Assembly (NCBI GenBank): GCA_964578605.1
Contig: CAZODO010000008.1
Coordinates: 1 to 64,000 of the forward strand
DNA from: JAXMHN01 sp964578605
GTDB lineage: Bacteria > Verrucomicrobiota > Verrucomicrobiia > Limisphaerales > SIBE01
DNA: 64,000 bases
Direction: 5' to 3'
Shown: positions 53,232 to 61,759 of the stretch, one piece after another
Layout of the letters: every line of letters begins with the position of its first letter
How positions within the stretch are numbered: position 1 is the stretch's first letter
The notes under the pieces: model-generated
What the model was told of the DNA's origin: nothing
Seen by the model: only the letters and a program-made list of their open reading frames with translations
The model's database searches: none
Made by a program: the position numbers and the translations under genes

Positions 53232-53642
53232 ATGCCAATAGACGAATTCGATTTCGAGGATCCGTTCGAGCTGAACGGGATGGCCTTTGTCACGGAGGAA
53301 GACACGACCCAAGTCATGGCGGAGTGCTTCGTCGAGGAGTTCATGCGGATGGATTTCAATGCGAAGCAGGTTCTCGCACTGTTCAAGAATCCGCAGTATT
53401 TGGGCCCGAACCTGGCCCTGGAGAAACTTGGGGAAGCTCGGGTCCGCAATCTGATCGGAGAGGTCTTTGCTCGTTGGGGTAAGCCGGTCTCATGGACAAC
53501 CGCCGCAGTTCATGGACAACCGGTTACCCAGACGGGAGGATCAGAGTTCGAGGCGCATCGTCCACCCGCCGCTGCCACGGCCGAATACCAGGCGACAGCG
53601 TGCGACCCCATGGGTGCGCCTCTGCCAAAACTGGATCGGTGA
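53232..53642 (+). CDS. small conserved protein of the molybdoenzyme operon
   Basis: The 136-residue product lies between the alpha and beta genes. Residues about 28-85 (QVMAECFVEEFMRMDFNAKQ, VLALFKNPQYLGPNLALEKL, RVRNLIGEVFARWG) form a helical domain that is often encoded beside type II DMSO-reductase genes; its function is unknown. The tail after residue 86 is Ala/Pro/Gln-rich and includes an exact 13-bp duplication (TCATGGACAACCG at 53490 and 53510), so it may be a later extension. Confidence 0.65.
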   Translation: MPIDEFDFEDPFELNGMAFVTEEDTTQVMAECFVEEFMRMDFNAKQVLALFKNPQYLGPNLALEKLGEARVRNLIGEVFARWGKPVSWTTAAVHGQPVTQTGGSEFEAHRPPAAATAEYQATACDPMGAPLPKLDR

Positions 53643-53677
53643 GATTCATTGCGTTCAGCATTTAACCGTCACGTATT

Positions 53678-54949
53678 ATGAATTCTGTTTTTAACTGGCA
53701 ACTCGGACGCGATATGGAATATCCGTATGCCGCCGCGTATCCGAGCCAGCAGTTCGCCTTCGTCTTTAACATCAACCGGTGTATCGGCTGCCAAACATGC
53801 ACCATGGCCTGCAAGTCCACATGGACCTTTTCCAAAGGCCAGGAGTACATGTGGTGGAACAACGTGGAGACCAAACCGTATGGCGGGTATCCCCAGCATT
53901 GGGATGTGAAGACGCTTGAGTTGCTCGAGTGGGCCAATCCCGGCGGCCAAACCTGGGGTGGGGAACCCGCGGACCGATCCGCGCCCTACGGGAAGTTCAA
54001 CGGCAAGACCGTCTTTGAAGCCACGAAGACCCATATTGGGCCGGAGGGAGCAAATCGCGCTCTGGGCTATCTTCCCACGGATCAGGAGTGGGCTGCCCCA
54101 AACCGCTACGAAGATCACCCTGTCGGCAGCGAGAAGGGGGTTAAGGGTAAGTACTTCCAGGGCGGCGAGCTCTTGCCGGAGCATAAGACCTGGTTCTTCT
54201 ATCTCGCCCGCATCTGCAATCACTGCTCGTATCCAGCTTGTCTAGCGGCCTGTCCACGCAATGCGATCTATAAACGTCCCGAGGACGGCATTGTCCTTAT
54301 CGATCAGGAACGCTGCCGCGGTTACCGCAAGTGCATGGAAGCTTGTCCCTACAAGAAGACTTATTACCGTGGGACCACACGCACCAGCGAGAAATGCATT
54401 GCGTGTTATCCGCGCATTGAAGGCCGCGATCAGGCTGGAAGTGGCCTCCCTATGCAAACTCGCTGCATGTCGGCATGCATCGGCCATATCCGCTTGCAGG
54501 GGCTGATTGAGCTCAACCCGGACGGAACCTGGAGAGAAGATCGATACAATCCGCTCTATTACCTCGTCCACGTTGCCAAAGTCGCCCTGCCTCTATACCC
54601 GCAGTTCGGAACTGAACCGAACGGATATTACATTCCGCCGCGCTGGGTCCCGCGTCCTTATCTCCGGCAGATGTTTGGCCCCGGAGTGGATGAAGCCGTA
54701 GAAAAGTATGCGGCGCCGGATCGCGAACTCCTGGCTGTGTTGCAGCTCTTTGGCAAGGACCAACGCATCTGCCACCGCTACGAATTGAAAGAAGGCCCAA
54801 AGGTGTTCGAGACCGAAGTGCGCGGCAAGAGGTTCACCATGTATAACGACACTATCATCGGCTACGCCAGAGATGGCACGAAGATCATTGAAACCACCGT
54901 CGAAGAACCTCTGCACGTGCGAGACGCCAAACATGCCAACTCCATCTGA
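53678..54949 (+). CDS. iron-sulfur beta subunit (NarH/NxrB-like)
   Basis: The 423-residue electron-transfer subunit carries four Cys groups: CIGCQTCTMACKSTW, CNHCSYPACLAACPRN, CRGYRKCMEACPYKK and CIACYPRIE. In the third group a Tyr occupies the position held by Trp in NarH, which predicts one [3Fe-4S] cluster along with three [4Fe-4S]. There is no signal peptide, so it should be exported together with the Tat-signalled alpha subunit. It transfers electrons from the molybdenum site to the gamma-type cytochrome. Confidence 0.92.
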   Translation: MNSVFNWQLGRDMEYPYAAAYPSQQFAFVFNINRCIGCQTCTMACKSTWTFSKGQEYMWWNNVETKPYGGYPQHWDVKTLELLEWANPGGQTWGGEPADRSAPYGKFNGKTVFEATKTHIGPEGANRALGYLPTDQEWAAPNRYEDHPVGSEKGVKGKYFQGGELLPEHKTWFFYLARICNHCSYPACLAACPRNAIYKRPEDGIVLIDQERCRGYRKCMEACPYKKTYYRGTTRTSEKCIACYPRIEGRDQAGSGLPMQTRCMSACIGHIRLQGLIELNPDGTWREDRYNPLYYLVHVAKVALPLYPQFGTEPNGYYIPPRWVPRPYLRQMFGPGVDEAVEKYAAPDRELLAVLQLFGKDQRICHRYELKEGPKVFETEVRGKRFTMYNDTIIGYARDGTKIIETTVEEPLHVRDAKHANSI

Positions 54950-55817
54950 CCCCTGCCAGCGCGGCGAATGGACCGCTCAGACCGGGACGCCTCGGCGCTC
55001 GATATTCGGAAACTACCGCTCCGGAGAGCCGGAGCCCCCTCCGGTCTCGGAAAGGAACGAGGTGCCCGCCCGAGTCCGGAGCCGTTCGGATCGGCAACCG
55101 GCTTTGGACATCGCACTGGCTCGCTCGTTCCTCTATGGCTTCTTGGCTAGAGCCTACGAAGATCCGACGCCGGAAGGCTGGCAATGGCTGTGCGAGCGCG
55201 GCACACAGCTCAGCCTGGAGTCTGCGTGCCGCACCGTTGGAGTGAGCCCATTGCCCGCGACGGCGGTTCAGGCGGGTGGCTTTTCCGCTTTTTTGGATGC
55301 CTGCCTGGCCACCTTTGGGCATGCGGCCCGCGGAAGATGTCCCCTGAACGAGATTGAGTACTGGGACATCAAGGCGGACCCTCTCTACCAACCGCATCGC
55401 CTCGCGGACTTGGCCGCATTCTATCGCGCTTTCGGATTGGAAATGGCCGAAGACGCCGGCGAACGCCATGATCATCTTTGCCTGGAGCTGGAGTTCATGT
55501 GTGTCTTAGCCGCCAAGGAAGCCTACGCCCTGGATCGCCAGCTCGCCCTAGACTCGTTGACCCAGTGCCTCGACGCGCAGAGAAAGTTCCTGCGCGAACA
55601 TCTCGGCCGCTGGGCTCCGGCTTTCGCCCGCCGCCTGGCCGCCGCAACGGACGAACCTGCCCTGCGTGGATTCGCTGAATTCACCCTGGCCGTCATTGCC
55701 GCGGAGTGTGCCCGGCTCGGTGTCAAACCCGGGAGTGAAGACTTGTCATTGCGTCCGGTGGATGAAGCTGCCGAGACCCTGTGCGAATCTTGCGGCCTGG
55801 CCAACCTTCCCAAGTGA
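54933..55817 (+). CDS. TorD/DmsD-family molybdoenzyme chaperone
   Basis: The chosen ATG (54933) overlaps the beta stop by 17 bp. Of 294 residues, about 45-265 are the all-helical TorD domain (LARSFLYGFLARAYEDPTPE, PLNEIEYWDIKADPLYQPHR, AFYRAFGLEMAEDAGERHDH, LCLELEFMCVLAAKEA). TorD proteins bind the Tat signal of the catalytic subunit until the cofactor is inserted. The first 45 residues are Pro/Arg-rich and poorly conserved, so the start is uncertain. Confidence 0.85.
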   Translation: MPTPSDPCQRGEWTAQTGTPRRSIFGNYRSGEPEPPPVSERNEVPARVRSRSDRQPALDIALARSFLYGFLARAYEDPTPEGWQWLCERGTQLSLESACRTVGVSPLPATAVQAGGFSAFLDACLATFGHAARGRCPLNEIEYWDIKADPLYQPHRLADLAAFYRAFGLEMAEDAGERHDHLCLELEFMCVLAAKEAYALDRQLALDSLTQCLDAQRKFLREHLGRWAPAFARRLAAATDEPALRGFAEFTLAVIAAECARLGVKPGSEDLSLRPVDEAAETLCESCGLANLPK

Positions 55818-55821
55818 CGTT

Positions 55822-56772
55822 ATGCAACTGCGCTACGACGACGATTTCATCGAGGCCGCCGTGTTCCTTGGGACCACCGGGTGCTGCAAAGGCGTGCCGC
55901 CGATGCAGATCGCCCGCTTCCATCGCGCGCGGGAGAAGCTCTATTTCATTCTGGACCCAGACGAGCGGAGTGAAGCCTTTTTCAAGCTGCACCTGGACTG
56001 GTTTCGCGAATGGGGCCTGGAGGCTCCGTTGACCGGGACCTTGGACGAGTTCCCGCTCGTGCGCAATCGGCTTGTTGTTCTCGCCGTCCGCAAAGCCAAC
56101 GGGAGGAACGACGAGGGGGCGGAGCTTTACGTTAATGCCGCCGATCAGCGGACGGGGATGCTTGCGCTCCGCCCGGAGCGGTTGACGAGCGACACGACTC
56201 TGCGCAATTACCTGCGCCATGAGTTTATGCACCTTCACGACATGCTCGATCCAGGCTTTGGCTACAGGCCGGAACTGGACCTGCCCGGCTTGCACAGTGC
56301 CCAGCGCCGACTGGCACGCGAGCGGTACCGGTTGCTCTGGGATATCACCATTGACGGGCGCCTGGCGGCATCCGGTCACACACCGATCCAGACTCGCGAG
56401 CAACACGCGCTCGCCTTTGCCCGCGGTTATTCCTTCTTGGATGAGGAAATGCGTGACGAGACGTTCGCGGCGCTCTGGCGCAACCCAACTCCCAGTCATG
56501 GTCTTTTCCTGGAGTTGGTTGCCGATCCGCGCGGGTCGCGCGATAGCCATCAACCTGCCCCTGGTGTTTCCTGTCCGCTCTGCGGGTTTCCTACCTTCGT
56601 CTGGGCGGAGGCGTCCAAGCTGCCGCAGGCCATCACCGGACGGATCGAGCTTGAGTTTCCCGGGTGGAGCCCGGACCAGGGCTTGTGTGGGCATTGCCTG
56701 GAAACGTATGAGGCGGCCTTCACCTTTGCCAGGACAGCACCACCCTATCTGAGGGCGCAGACCGGAGCGTGA
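55822..56772 (+). CDS. HExxH zincin-like protein with zinc ribbon, possible maturation factor
   Basis: The 316-residue product starts 4 bp after the chaperone stop. It contains HEFMH at 133-137 within LRHEFMHLHDMLDPGFGYRP, the zinc-binding motif of metallopeptidases, and two CxxC pairs at C251/C254 (CPLCGFP) and C289/C292 (CGHC) that form a zinc ribbon. The N-terminus (AAVFLGTTGCCKGVPP) has another Cys pair. I know no named family for it. Its position between the TorD-like and MOSC genes suggests a role in assembling the molybdoenzyme. Confidence 0.65.
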   Translation: MQLRYDDDFIEAAVFLGTTGCCKGVPPMQIARFHRAREKLYFILDPDERSEAFFKLHLDWFREWGLEAPLTGTLDEFPLVRNRLVVLAVRKANGRNDEGAELYVNAADQRTGMLALRPERLTSDTTLRNYLRHEFMHLHDMLDPGFGYRPELDLPGLHSAQRRLARERYRLLWDITIDGRLAASGHTPIQTREQHALAFARGYSFLDEEMRDETFAALWRNPTPSHGLFLELVADPRGSRDSHQPAPGVSCPLCGFPTFVWAEASKLPQAITGRIELEFPGWSPDQGLCGHCLETYEAAFTFARTAPPYLRAQTGA

Positions 56773-56774
56773 CC

Positions 56775-57245
56775 ATGTTTCGAATTGAGCATCTTTTCAT
56801 CGCCCCGGGGCACAACTTCTTCGGGCATCACGGGCAACCCGCGGGAGAACACCCGATCTTCGCTGTCGACCAGGTTGAGTGCGTCGCCGGGCGCGGGCTT
56901 CGTGGCGATCGATTCTTCGATTTCAAGGATGATTACAAAGGCCAAATCACCTTCTTCGCGATGGAAGTCCTGGAGGCGTTGCGGCGCGAGTTGAATCTGC
57001 CTCACGCTCAACCCCAGGGCACGCGCCGCAATGTTTTTGTGCGTGGGGCCGACTTGAACGCGCTGATTGGCCGGCAGTTTGAAGTCCAGAATGTGCGCTT
57101 CGCGGGCGTGGAGGAGAGCAAGCCGTGTCATTGGATGAACCACGCGCTCGGGCCCGGGGCAGAAGATTGGCTGCGTGGCCGGGCGGGGTTACGGTGCCGG
57201 ATTCTAACAACCGGCGTTTTGGTGAAGGACGGAGCTCAGAGATGA
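56775..57245 (+). CDS. MOSC-domain protein
   Basis: From ATG 56775 the 156-residue product is a stand-alone MOSC domain (RGLRGDRFFDFKDDYKGQIT, RRNVFVRGADLNALIGRQFE, CHWMNHALGPGAEDWLRGRA GLRCRIL split by a conserved loop, Cys in KPCHWM). MOSC domains take part in sulfuration or transfer of molybdenum cofactor. It starts 2 bp after the preceding stop, so it belongs to the operon. A GTG at 56769 overlapping that stop is an alternative start. Confidence 0.82.
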   Translation: MFRIEHLFIAPGHNFFGHHGQPAGEHPIFAVDQVECVAGRGLRGDRFFDFKDDYKGQITFFAMEVLEALRRELNLPHAQPQGTRRNVFVRGADLNALIGRQFEVQNVRFAGVEESKPCHWMNHALGPGAEDWLRGRAGLRCRILTTGVLVKDGAQR

Positions 57246-57329
57246 GACGTGAAAGCAATCGGCAGGAAACTCTGCAACCTCCTTCCGCCGGATCTGGAAC
57301 AGGAAGTGAGCGACGTGAACTGTAGGCCG

Positions 57330-57938
57330 ATGAGGCAAGCCGAATTAGAGATGAGCGCCGTGATTTTGGCCGGTGGCGCGTCCAGCCGGATGGGGCGGGA
57401 CAAGGCCTGGCTCGACTTCTCTGGAAAGCCCTTGATTCATTTGGCGGTGGAAAAGGCCCGGAACCTGGGGGTGCGAGAGATCTTCATTTCCGGACGGAGA
57501 GACGGAGATTACTCGTCTTTGCGTCTGCCTGTGCTTTTCGACCTTGAGCTGGGGTTCGGTCCGATGGCGGGTATTGAACGGGGGTTGCATGCGTGCGCCT
57601 TTCCGCTCCTCTTAGTGATGGCGGTAGATTTGCCACACCTAAGCTTGACCTTCCTCGCCAAGATGATGGAACGCTGCGATCGTCTGACCGGGGTGGTGCC
57701 CAAACTCAATGGACGATTCGAACCTCTGGCGGCGATTTATCCCCGCCGCTGTCATGCCTTTGCCTTTTCTGCCATCGCTAGAGCGCGACGCGCGGTTAAC
57801 GATTTCGTCGCCGATTGCCTGGGTGAACGGGCCGTGCGCCCCTTGCCGGTTACGCCGTCCGAGGCGATGTGTTTTGCAAACTGGAACAGCCCGGCCGATT
57901 TTGGCCCGATGCCGGATCGCTTCCCTCTAAGACATTGA
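57330..57938 (+). CDS. mobA: molybdenum cofactor guanylyltransferase MobA-like
   Basis: The signature VILAGGASSRMGRDKAWLDF marks a MobA-type nucleotidyltransferase, which joins GMP to molybdopterin to form the dinucleotide cofactor used by DMSO-reductase-family enzymes. Other landmarks are VAVDLPHLSL-like MAVDLPHLS and GRFEPLAAIYPRR. The start could be 57330 (MRQAELEMSAVI) or 57351; a GTG at 57249 would add non-conserved residues. It ends the intact part of the operon and directly precedes the moaA remnant. Confidence 0.85.
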   Translation: MRQAELEMSAVILAGGASSRMGRDKAWLDFSGKPLIHLAVEKARNLGVREIFISGRRDGDYSSLRLPVLFDLELGFGPMAGIERGLHACAFPLLLVMAVDLPHLSLTFLAKMMERCDRLTGVVPKLNGRFEPLAAIYPRRCHAFAFSAIARARRAVNDFVADCLGERAVRPLPVTPSEAMCFANWNSPADFGPMPDRFPLRH

Positions 57939-57983
57939 CCGCGCACGAACAGAACCTTCTGGCAACCTTGCTTCTTGTGACAC

Positions 57984-58206
57984 GTGCGCATCTCGGTAAC
58001 CGACCGCTGCAACGAGCGTTGCCTCTACTGCATGCCCGAGGGCTACAGGGGTTGGGAACGCAGGCCGGATCACCTGACCGCCGACGATGCGCAAGCGCGC
58101 GCTGCTCGAAACGGCCCTCCAGCGCAAGCCGCTCGAGCATTCGTTTCGCAACGCCTACCGCCCTTGCCGTCCCATGACGGCGATTGGCCGGCAGGCGAGA
58201 GGATAA
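57984..58206 (+). pseudogene. moaA: moaA remnant: N-terminus joined to C-terminus by internal deletion
   Basis: The first part reads VRISVTDRCNERCLYCMPEG, the start of GTP 3',8-cyclase MoaA with its CxxxCxxC cluster. After about 35 residues (ending LTADD, near 58086) the similarity jumps, one frame later, to the end of the protein: RKRALLETALQRKPLEHSF and RPMTAIG, the conserved MoaA C-terminus, with TAA at 58204-58206. About 250 central codons are missing. Another moaA must supply the first step of molybdopterin synthesis if the neighbouring enzyme is active. Confidence 0.75.
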
Positions 58207-58222
58207 ACCATGCGGACGCCCA

Positions 58223-58522
58223 TCACGCCGCAGACGGTTGCTCGGCCAGGAAGGCTTCGCACGTTTGCAGATGCCGTCGAATGCCTTCCAGCCAGAAGGA
58301 ATACTTGGGATCGGTGTCTGACGCGTCCATGGCTGAAAGGCCGGGCCCGAGCTCGAAACCGGCTTCGTACATCGCCTGCAAGTGTTTTCGGGCAGCCTCT
58401 ACCTCCTCCTCCACCATGTAGCCGAGGTGGCGTGCACGCATCTTTGAAGCAGTTTTCGGTATCCGGGCGTCCAGCCGCTCTTTCTCTTCGTCCAAAGCGT
58501 GAAGTGCTGCTTCTTTGTTCAT
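58223..58522 (-). CDS. small helical protein, unknown
   Basis: From ATG 58522 the 99-residue product (MNKEAALHALDEEKERLDAR, VEEEVEAARKHLQAMYEAGF, YSFWLEGIRRHLQTCEAFLA) is almost all amphipathic helix and may be a coiled coil. It has no signal peptide or known domain that I recognise. It lies alone between the moaA remnant and a secreted protein gene. Composition supports a real gene; function is unknown. Confidence 0.55.
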   Translation of the reverse strand: MNKEAALHALDEEKERLDARIPKTASKMRARHLGYMVEEEVEAARKHLQAMYEAGFELGPGLSAMDASDTDPKYSFWLEGIRRHLQTCEAFLAEQPSAA

Positions 58523-58678
58523 GCTCGGTCTTCGTGTCAACGGCAGGCACACTGCCGCTAAAACACAACGGCGAGGATAACAACACCGGCCGTTGGTTCT
58601 CAAGGCCAATCGCTTCCAGCGCAACTGTTCCACCCGGTCCACCGCGGGCCACCGTTCCCGGGTGTTAACGGGCCGATC

Positions 58679-60808
58679 TCACTTGCGCAACCGGTAGAAC
58701 ACCGCGGTTCCGTCCGGTCTGAGCGTGACCTGGTTCGTCTCTTGCACCACTGTTACGGTCGGCTGCGGGTTCAGATCGGCAAAATTGGCTGGCGCAATCT
58801 GCGTTGAACTCTGAATCGCCGCCCCTGTCACTGAAGCTGGCCAGGTCAGGATGATATTCGCACCAGACCGGGCGATGGATAGCACGAGCGGTCCGGCAGG
58901 CTCTTCGAGCCGGGCTTTGAGTTGATAGACCGTCCCCCCGCCGGCGCCGAGGAGGAGGTTTTCCCGGTCTGGGGCGATATCGAAGCCCCAGTACTGGCCG
59001 GTGTAACCCGTCGCGGCATCAATGTCTTCCTTGGTGTAGGTGGTCTGGAGCGCGCCAAGGCTTGTGGCGCTTTCCATCTTGTACACCTGGATCCCATTGT
59101 CGGTCGTCTGCACGTAGAGGTATCCACCTCGTTCCACCGCGGTCCAGAGGCCAAAGCTCCCCGAGCCCGTCAACGTTCCTGCTTTGCCGAGCAACGTTTC
59201 CGCTCCGGTCGCCAGGTTAATGGCGTAGAAACTGGGATTGTCATTGAGTCCGGCGTCGCCGTAATAGGCGAAGCCGCTATGCACATCGCCCACCCGGACA
59301 TTGCGCAGCCGAGTCGTGGCGCTGGTTGTAATAAATCCGTTGCCATTCCAGCGTGTGTCGGGCGTCACGGCGAACGGTTCCGCCTGGACCCGGGCTAAGG
59401 AAAGCCGGTTCCGGTTCGCGGAAGGATTGTAGGTCACATAAATAATCGTGTTGTCATCCACCCAGTCAAAGCTCTCCACCGCCACCTCGCCTCCCGGAGC
59501 CGGGGTATCCACGCGGTTCTCGCCGCTAAAATCGTACCGCGAGAAGAGCGTGTTGTTGGCGCCGCCCGCTCCCAAAATGTACTTGGTGCGGTTTGCCCCG
59601 CGAAAGGCCGCCGTCATGCGGTGTTCCAAAGGCTCAACCGTGTTGTCAACGAGGAGAGATGGCACATTCGTCCCCACAGGATAACGGCCGAAGAGCGGCG
59701 TGTTAATCTGGCTGGCGTAGATATCGCCATCGAAAAGGCGCGGGTTATACATGCTGCTGCCTCCGATCCCGAGATCGGCGCTGGGGCTGACGCTGTTCAC
59801 GAGTTGCACGGGGAGGGGCGGCCCGAGTTCGAATACCGATCCTTGACCGTCCCCGAGCAACAGTTTCGTGCCGTCCGGGCTGACGTCGAAGCCGTAGTAC
59901 TGACCCGTATTGCCGGTGATTGCGTCCAGCTTTTCCTTGGTGTAAGTGGCGTAGAGCGATCCAAGGCTGGTGGCGCTATTCATGTTATACACCTCGACGC
60001 CGTTGTCGGTTGTCTGGACGTAAAGGTAGCCATCCCGCTCCACTACGGTCCACAAACCGAAACTGCCCGAACCGGTCAAGGTGCCCGCGTTGCCCAGCAA
60101 GGTTTCCGCACCCGTCGCGAGATCAAGAGCATAGAACTTCGGGTTCTCATTCACCCCGGCATCCCCGTAGTAAGCGTAACTGCTGTAAACATCGCCCACC
60201 CGCACATTGCGCAGACGCGTCGTGGCGCTGGTGGTAATATAGCCATCGGGATTCCAGCGCGTATCGGGCGTGACTTCGAACGGTTCAGCCTCCACGTGGG
60301 CCAAAGCCAGGCGCTTGCGATTGCCGGAGGGACTGTAAATTACGTAAATGATCGTGTTCTCATCCACCCAATCGAAGCTCTCCGCCGCGGTCTCGCCTCC
60401 CGAAACGTCCGCATCCACCCGGTTCTCTCCAGTGGCATCGTATCGCGAGAAGGTGAAGTTGTTGGCGCCGCCTGCTGCCAAGAGGTAAGTGGTGCTATTC
60501 GCTCCTCGAAAAGGTGCCAGCATCCGGTGCTCCCAGGCAGCCGGTGTGTTATCCAGCACCATGGACGGCCGCGTTCCCCCAGAGCGGTATCTTCCGATCG
60601 CCAAGGTGTTAATCTGGGAAACATAAATGGAACCGTCGAAAAACCGGGGATTGTACATGCTGCTGGCGGGAATGCCCAAATCCGCATGGGGCTTCACCGT
60701 CGTGCGCAACTGCAATTGGTCCGGCGTGTAAGGGGCGGCCTGCAACCCGATGCCAATGAGAAGGACTGCGACAAGGCCATAGTTTTTCATAAGCGCTCCA
60801 AGGTTCAT
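58679..60808 (-). CDS. secreted protein with a tandemly duplicated beta-propeller-like module
   Basis: The 709-residue product has a signal peptide (YGLVAVLLIGIGLQA) after a good ribosome-binding site; ATG 60790 is an alternative start. Two near-identical modules of about 300 residues follow, each starting ADLGI..SSMYNPR.FDG and including ENRVD, SFDWVD.NTIIYV, TSATTRLRNVRVGDV and GTLTGSGSFGLWT. The last 70 residues (SIARSGANIILTWP to FYRLRK) match the tail of the LamG protein at 4-6.8 kb. No catalytic motif is seen. Confidence 0.78.
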   Translation of the reverse strand: MNLGALMKNYGLVAVLLIGIGLQAAPYTPDQLQLRTTVKPHADLGIPASSMYNPRFFDGSIYVSQINTLAIGRYRSGGTRPSMVLDNTPAAWEHRMLAPFRGANSTTYLLAAGGANNFTFSRYDATGENRVDADVSGGETAAESFDWVDENTIIYVIYSPSGNRKRLALAHVEAEPFEVTPDTRWNPDGYITTSATTRLRNVRVGDVYSSYAYYGDAGVNENPKFYALDLATGAETLLGNAGTLTGSGSFGLWTVVERDGYLYVQTTDNGVEVYNMNSATSLGSLYATYTKEKLDAITGNTGQYYGFDVSPDGTKLLLGDGQGSVFELGPPLPVQLVNSVSPSADLGIGGSSMYNPRLFDGDIYASQINTPLFGRYPVGTNVPSLLVDNTVEPLEHRMTAAFRGANRTKYILGAGGANNTLFSRYDFSGENRVDTPAPGGEVAVESFDWVDDNTIIYVTYNPSANRNRLSLARVQAEPFAVTPDTRWNGNGFITTSATTRLRNVRVGDVHSGFAYYGDAGLNDNPSFYAINLATGAETLLGKAGTLTGSGSFGLWTAVERGGYLYVQTTDNGIQVYKMESATSLGALQTTYTKEDIDAATGYTGQYWGFDIAPDRENLLLGAGGGTVYQLKARLEEPAGPLVLSIARSGANIILTWPASVTGAAIQSSTQIAPANFADLNPQPTVTVVQETNQVTLRPDGTAVFYRLRK

Positions 60809-60954
60809 TTGAGATCACCTCTATCTAACAGCGGCCATAACAAAAAAATCAATGACTTTGTCTGCCGAGAGGGAACCCGGCGGAAAGACGTGAGGCTGAC
60901 GGAACCCTGGCGTCTGGTGGGATGGCGGAAACACGGGCGTGCGCCCGATTCACG

Positions 60955-60982
60955 GGGGCAACAGGAAACGGTGAGTTGCCCC
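60955..60982. other. inverted repeat between divergent genes
   Basis: GGGGCAAC (60955-60962) and GTTGCCCC (60975-60982) form an 8-bp hairpin with a 12-nt loop in the region between the secreted protein at 60808 and the acetyltransferase at 61061. It could be an operator or a dispersed palindrome. Confidence 0.35.
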
Positions 60983-61060
60983 TAGGCCGTCTCCCAACTC
61001 CAATTCTGGCTTGGCGAACGTCCTTGGAACGTCAATCCTGTTGCACACGCGATTCACCGA

Positions 61061-61759
61061 ATGATTACCGAAGAAGACTTTATTGATTTCGCCTGTCCGT
61101 ATTGCGGCGAAGCGAACTCCTTTCCCATGCAACAGTGCGGCTCGCTCCAGCAATGCCCGATGTGCATGGAAGCGTTGGTTGTTCCGGCGGAAACCGGCGA
61201 GCCAGGACGAAAGGTCCCCGTGCCATTCTCGACCCAGCGGCTCATCTTGAGACGCCTGGCGTCGGGGGATTGGAAGGATCTGCTGGAGATCCTGTCCGAT
61301 GAGGAGACTTTTCGCCACATGCCCGGACATCCGCTGGATGAGGAAACGATTCTGAAATGGCTCGAGAGCGATCCCCACGTGCGCCTGACCACAGCGGGCC
61401 AGATGTTCTGGCTTGGAATTACGGTCCGCGATTCCGGCAAGCTGGTTGGCCTGGTCGGCCTTCAATTAAGCGTCTCGGACATGCAGCAGGCGAATTTCAC
61501 CGTTCAGGTGAACCGCGCCTTTCAAAACCAGGGGATAGCGACCGAGGCCCTTGCGGGGGTGCTGACGCTCTGTTTCAACGGAATCCATCTGCACCGCGTG
61601 AGCGCATCTTGCGACAGCCGGAACGGCGCCGCTCTCAGGCTGCTGCAAAAAGTGCGCCTCCGACGCGAAGGAGAGTTCGTGGAGGACAGCCTGATTCAGG
61701 GTCAGTGGACCAACACTGTCTGGCACGCGGTCCTGGCAGAGGAGTTCGGCAAATGTTGA
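61061..61759 (+). CDS. GNAT N-acetyltransferase with N-terminal zinc ribbon
   Basis: The 232-residue product has a zinc ribbon at the N-terminus (C12/C15 in FACPYCGEAN and C32/C35 in QQCPMCMEAL) and then a GNAT domain of the RimJ/RimL type (TQRLILRRLASGDWKDLLEI, VNRAFQNQGIATEALAGVLT, HRVSASCDSRNGAALRLLQK). Such enzymes acetylate amino groups of proteins, antibiotics or metabolites. The ribbon-GNAT fusion is unusual. It has no operon partner. Confidence 0.82.
   Translation: MITEEDFIDFACPYCGEANSFPMQQCGSLQQCPMCMEALVVPAETGEPGRKVPVPFSTQRLILRRLASGDWKDLLEILSDEETFRHMPGHPLDEETILKWLESDPHVRLTTAGQMFWLGITVRDSGKLVGLVGLQLSVSDMQQANFTVQVNRAFQNQGIATEALAGVLTLCFNGIHLHRVSASCDSRNGAALRLLQKVRLRREGEFVEDSLIQGQWTNTVWHAVLAEEFGKC

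Noticed and set aside
53232..53642. Membrane anchor subunit of the molybdoenzyme
   Set aside because: The small protein between alpha and beta has no membrane segments.
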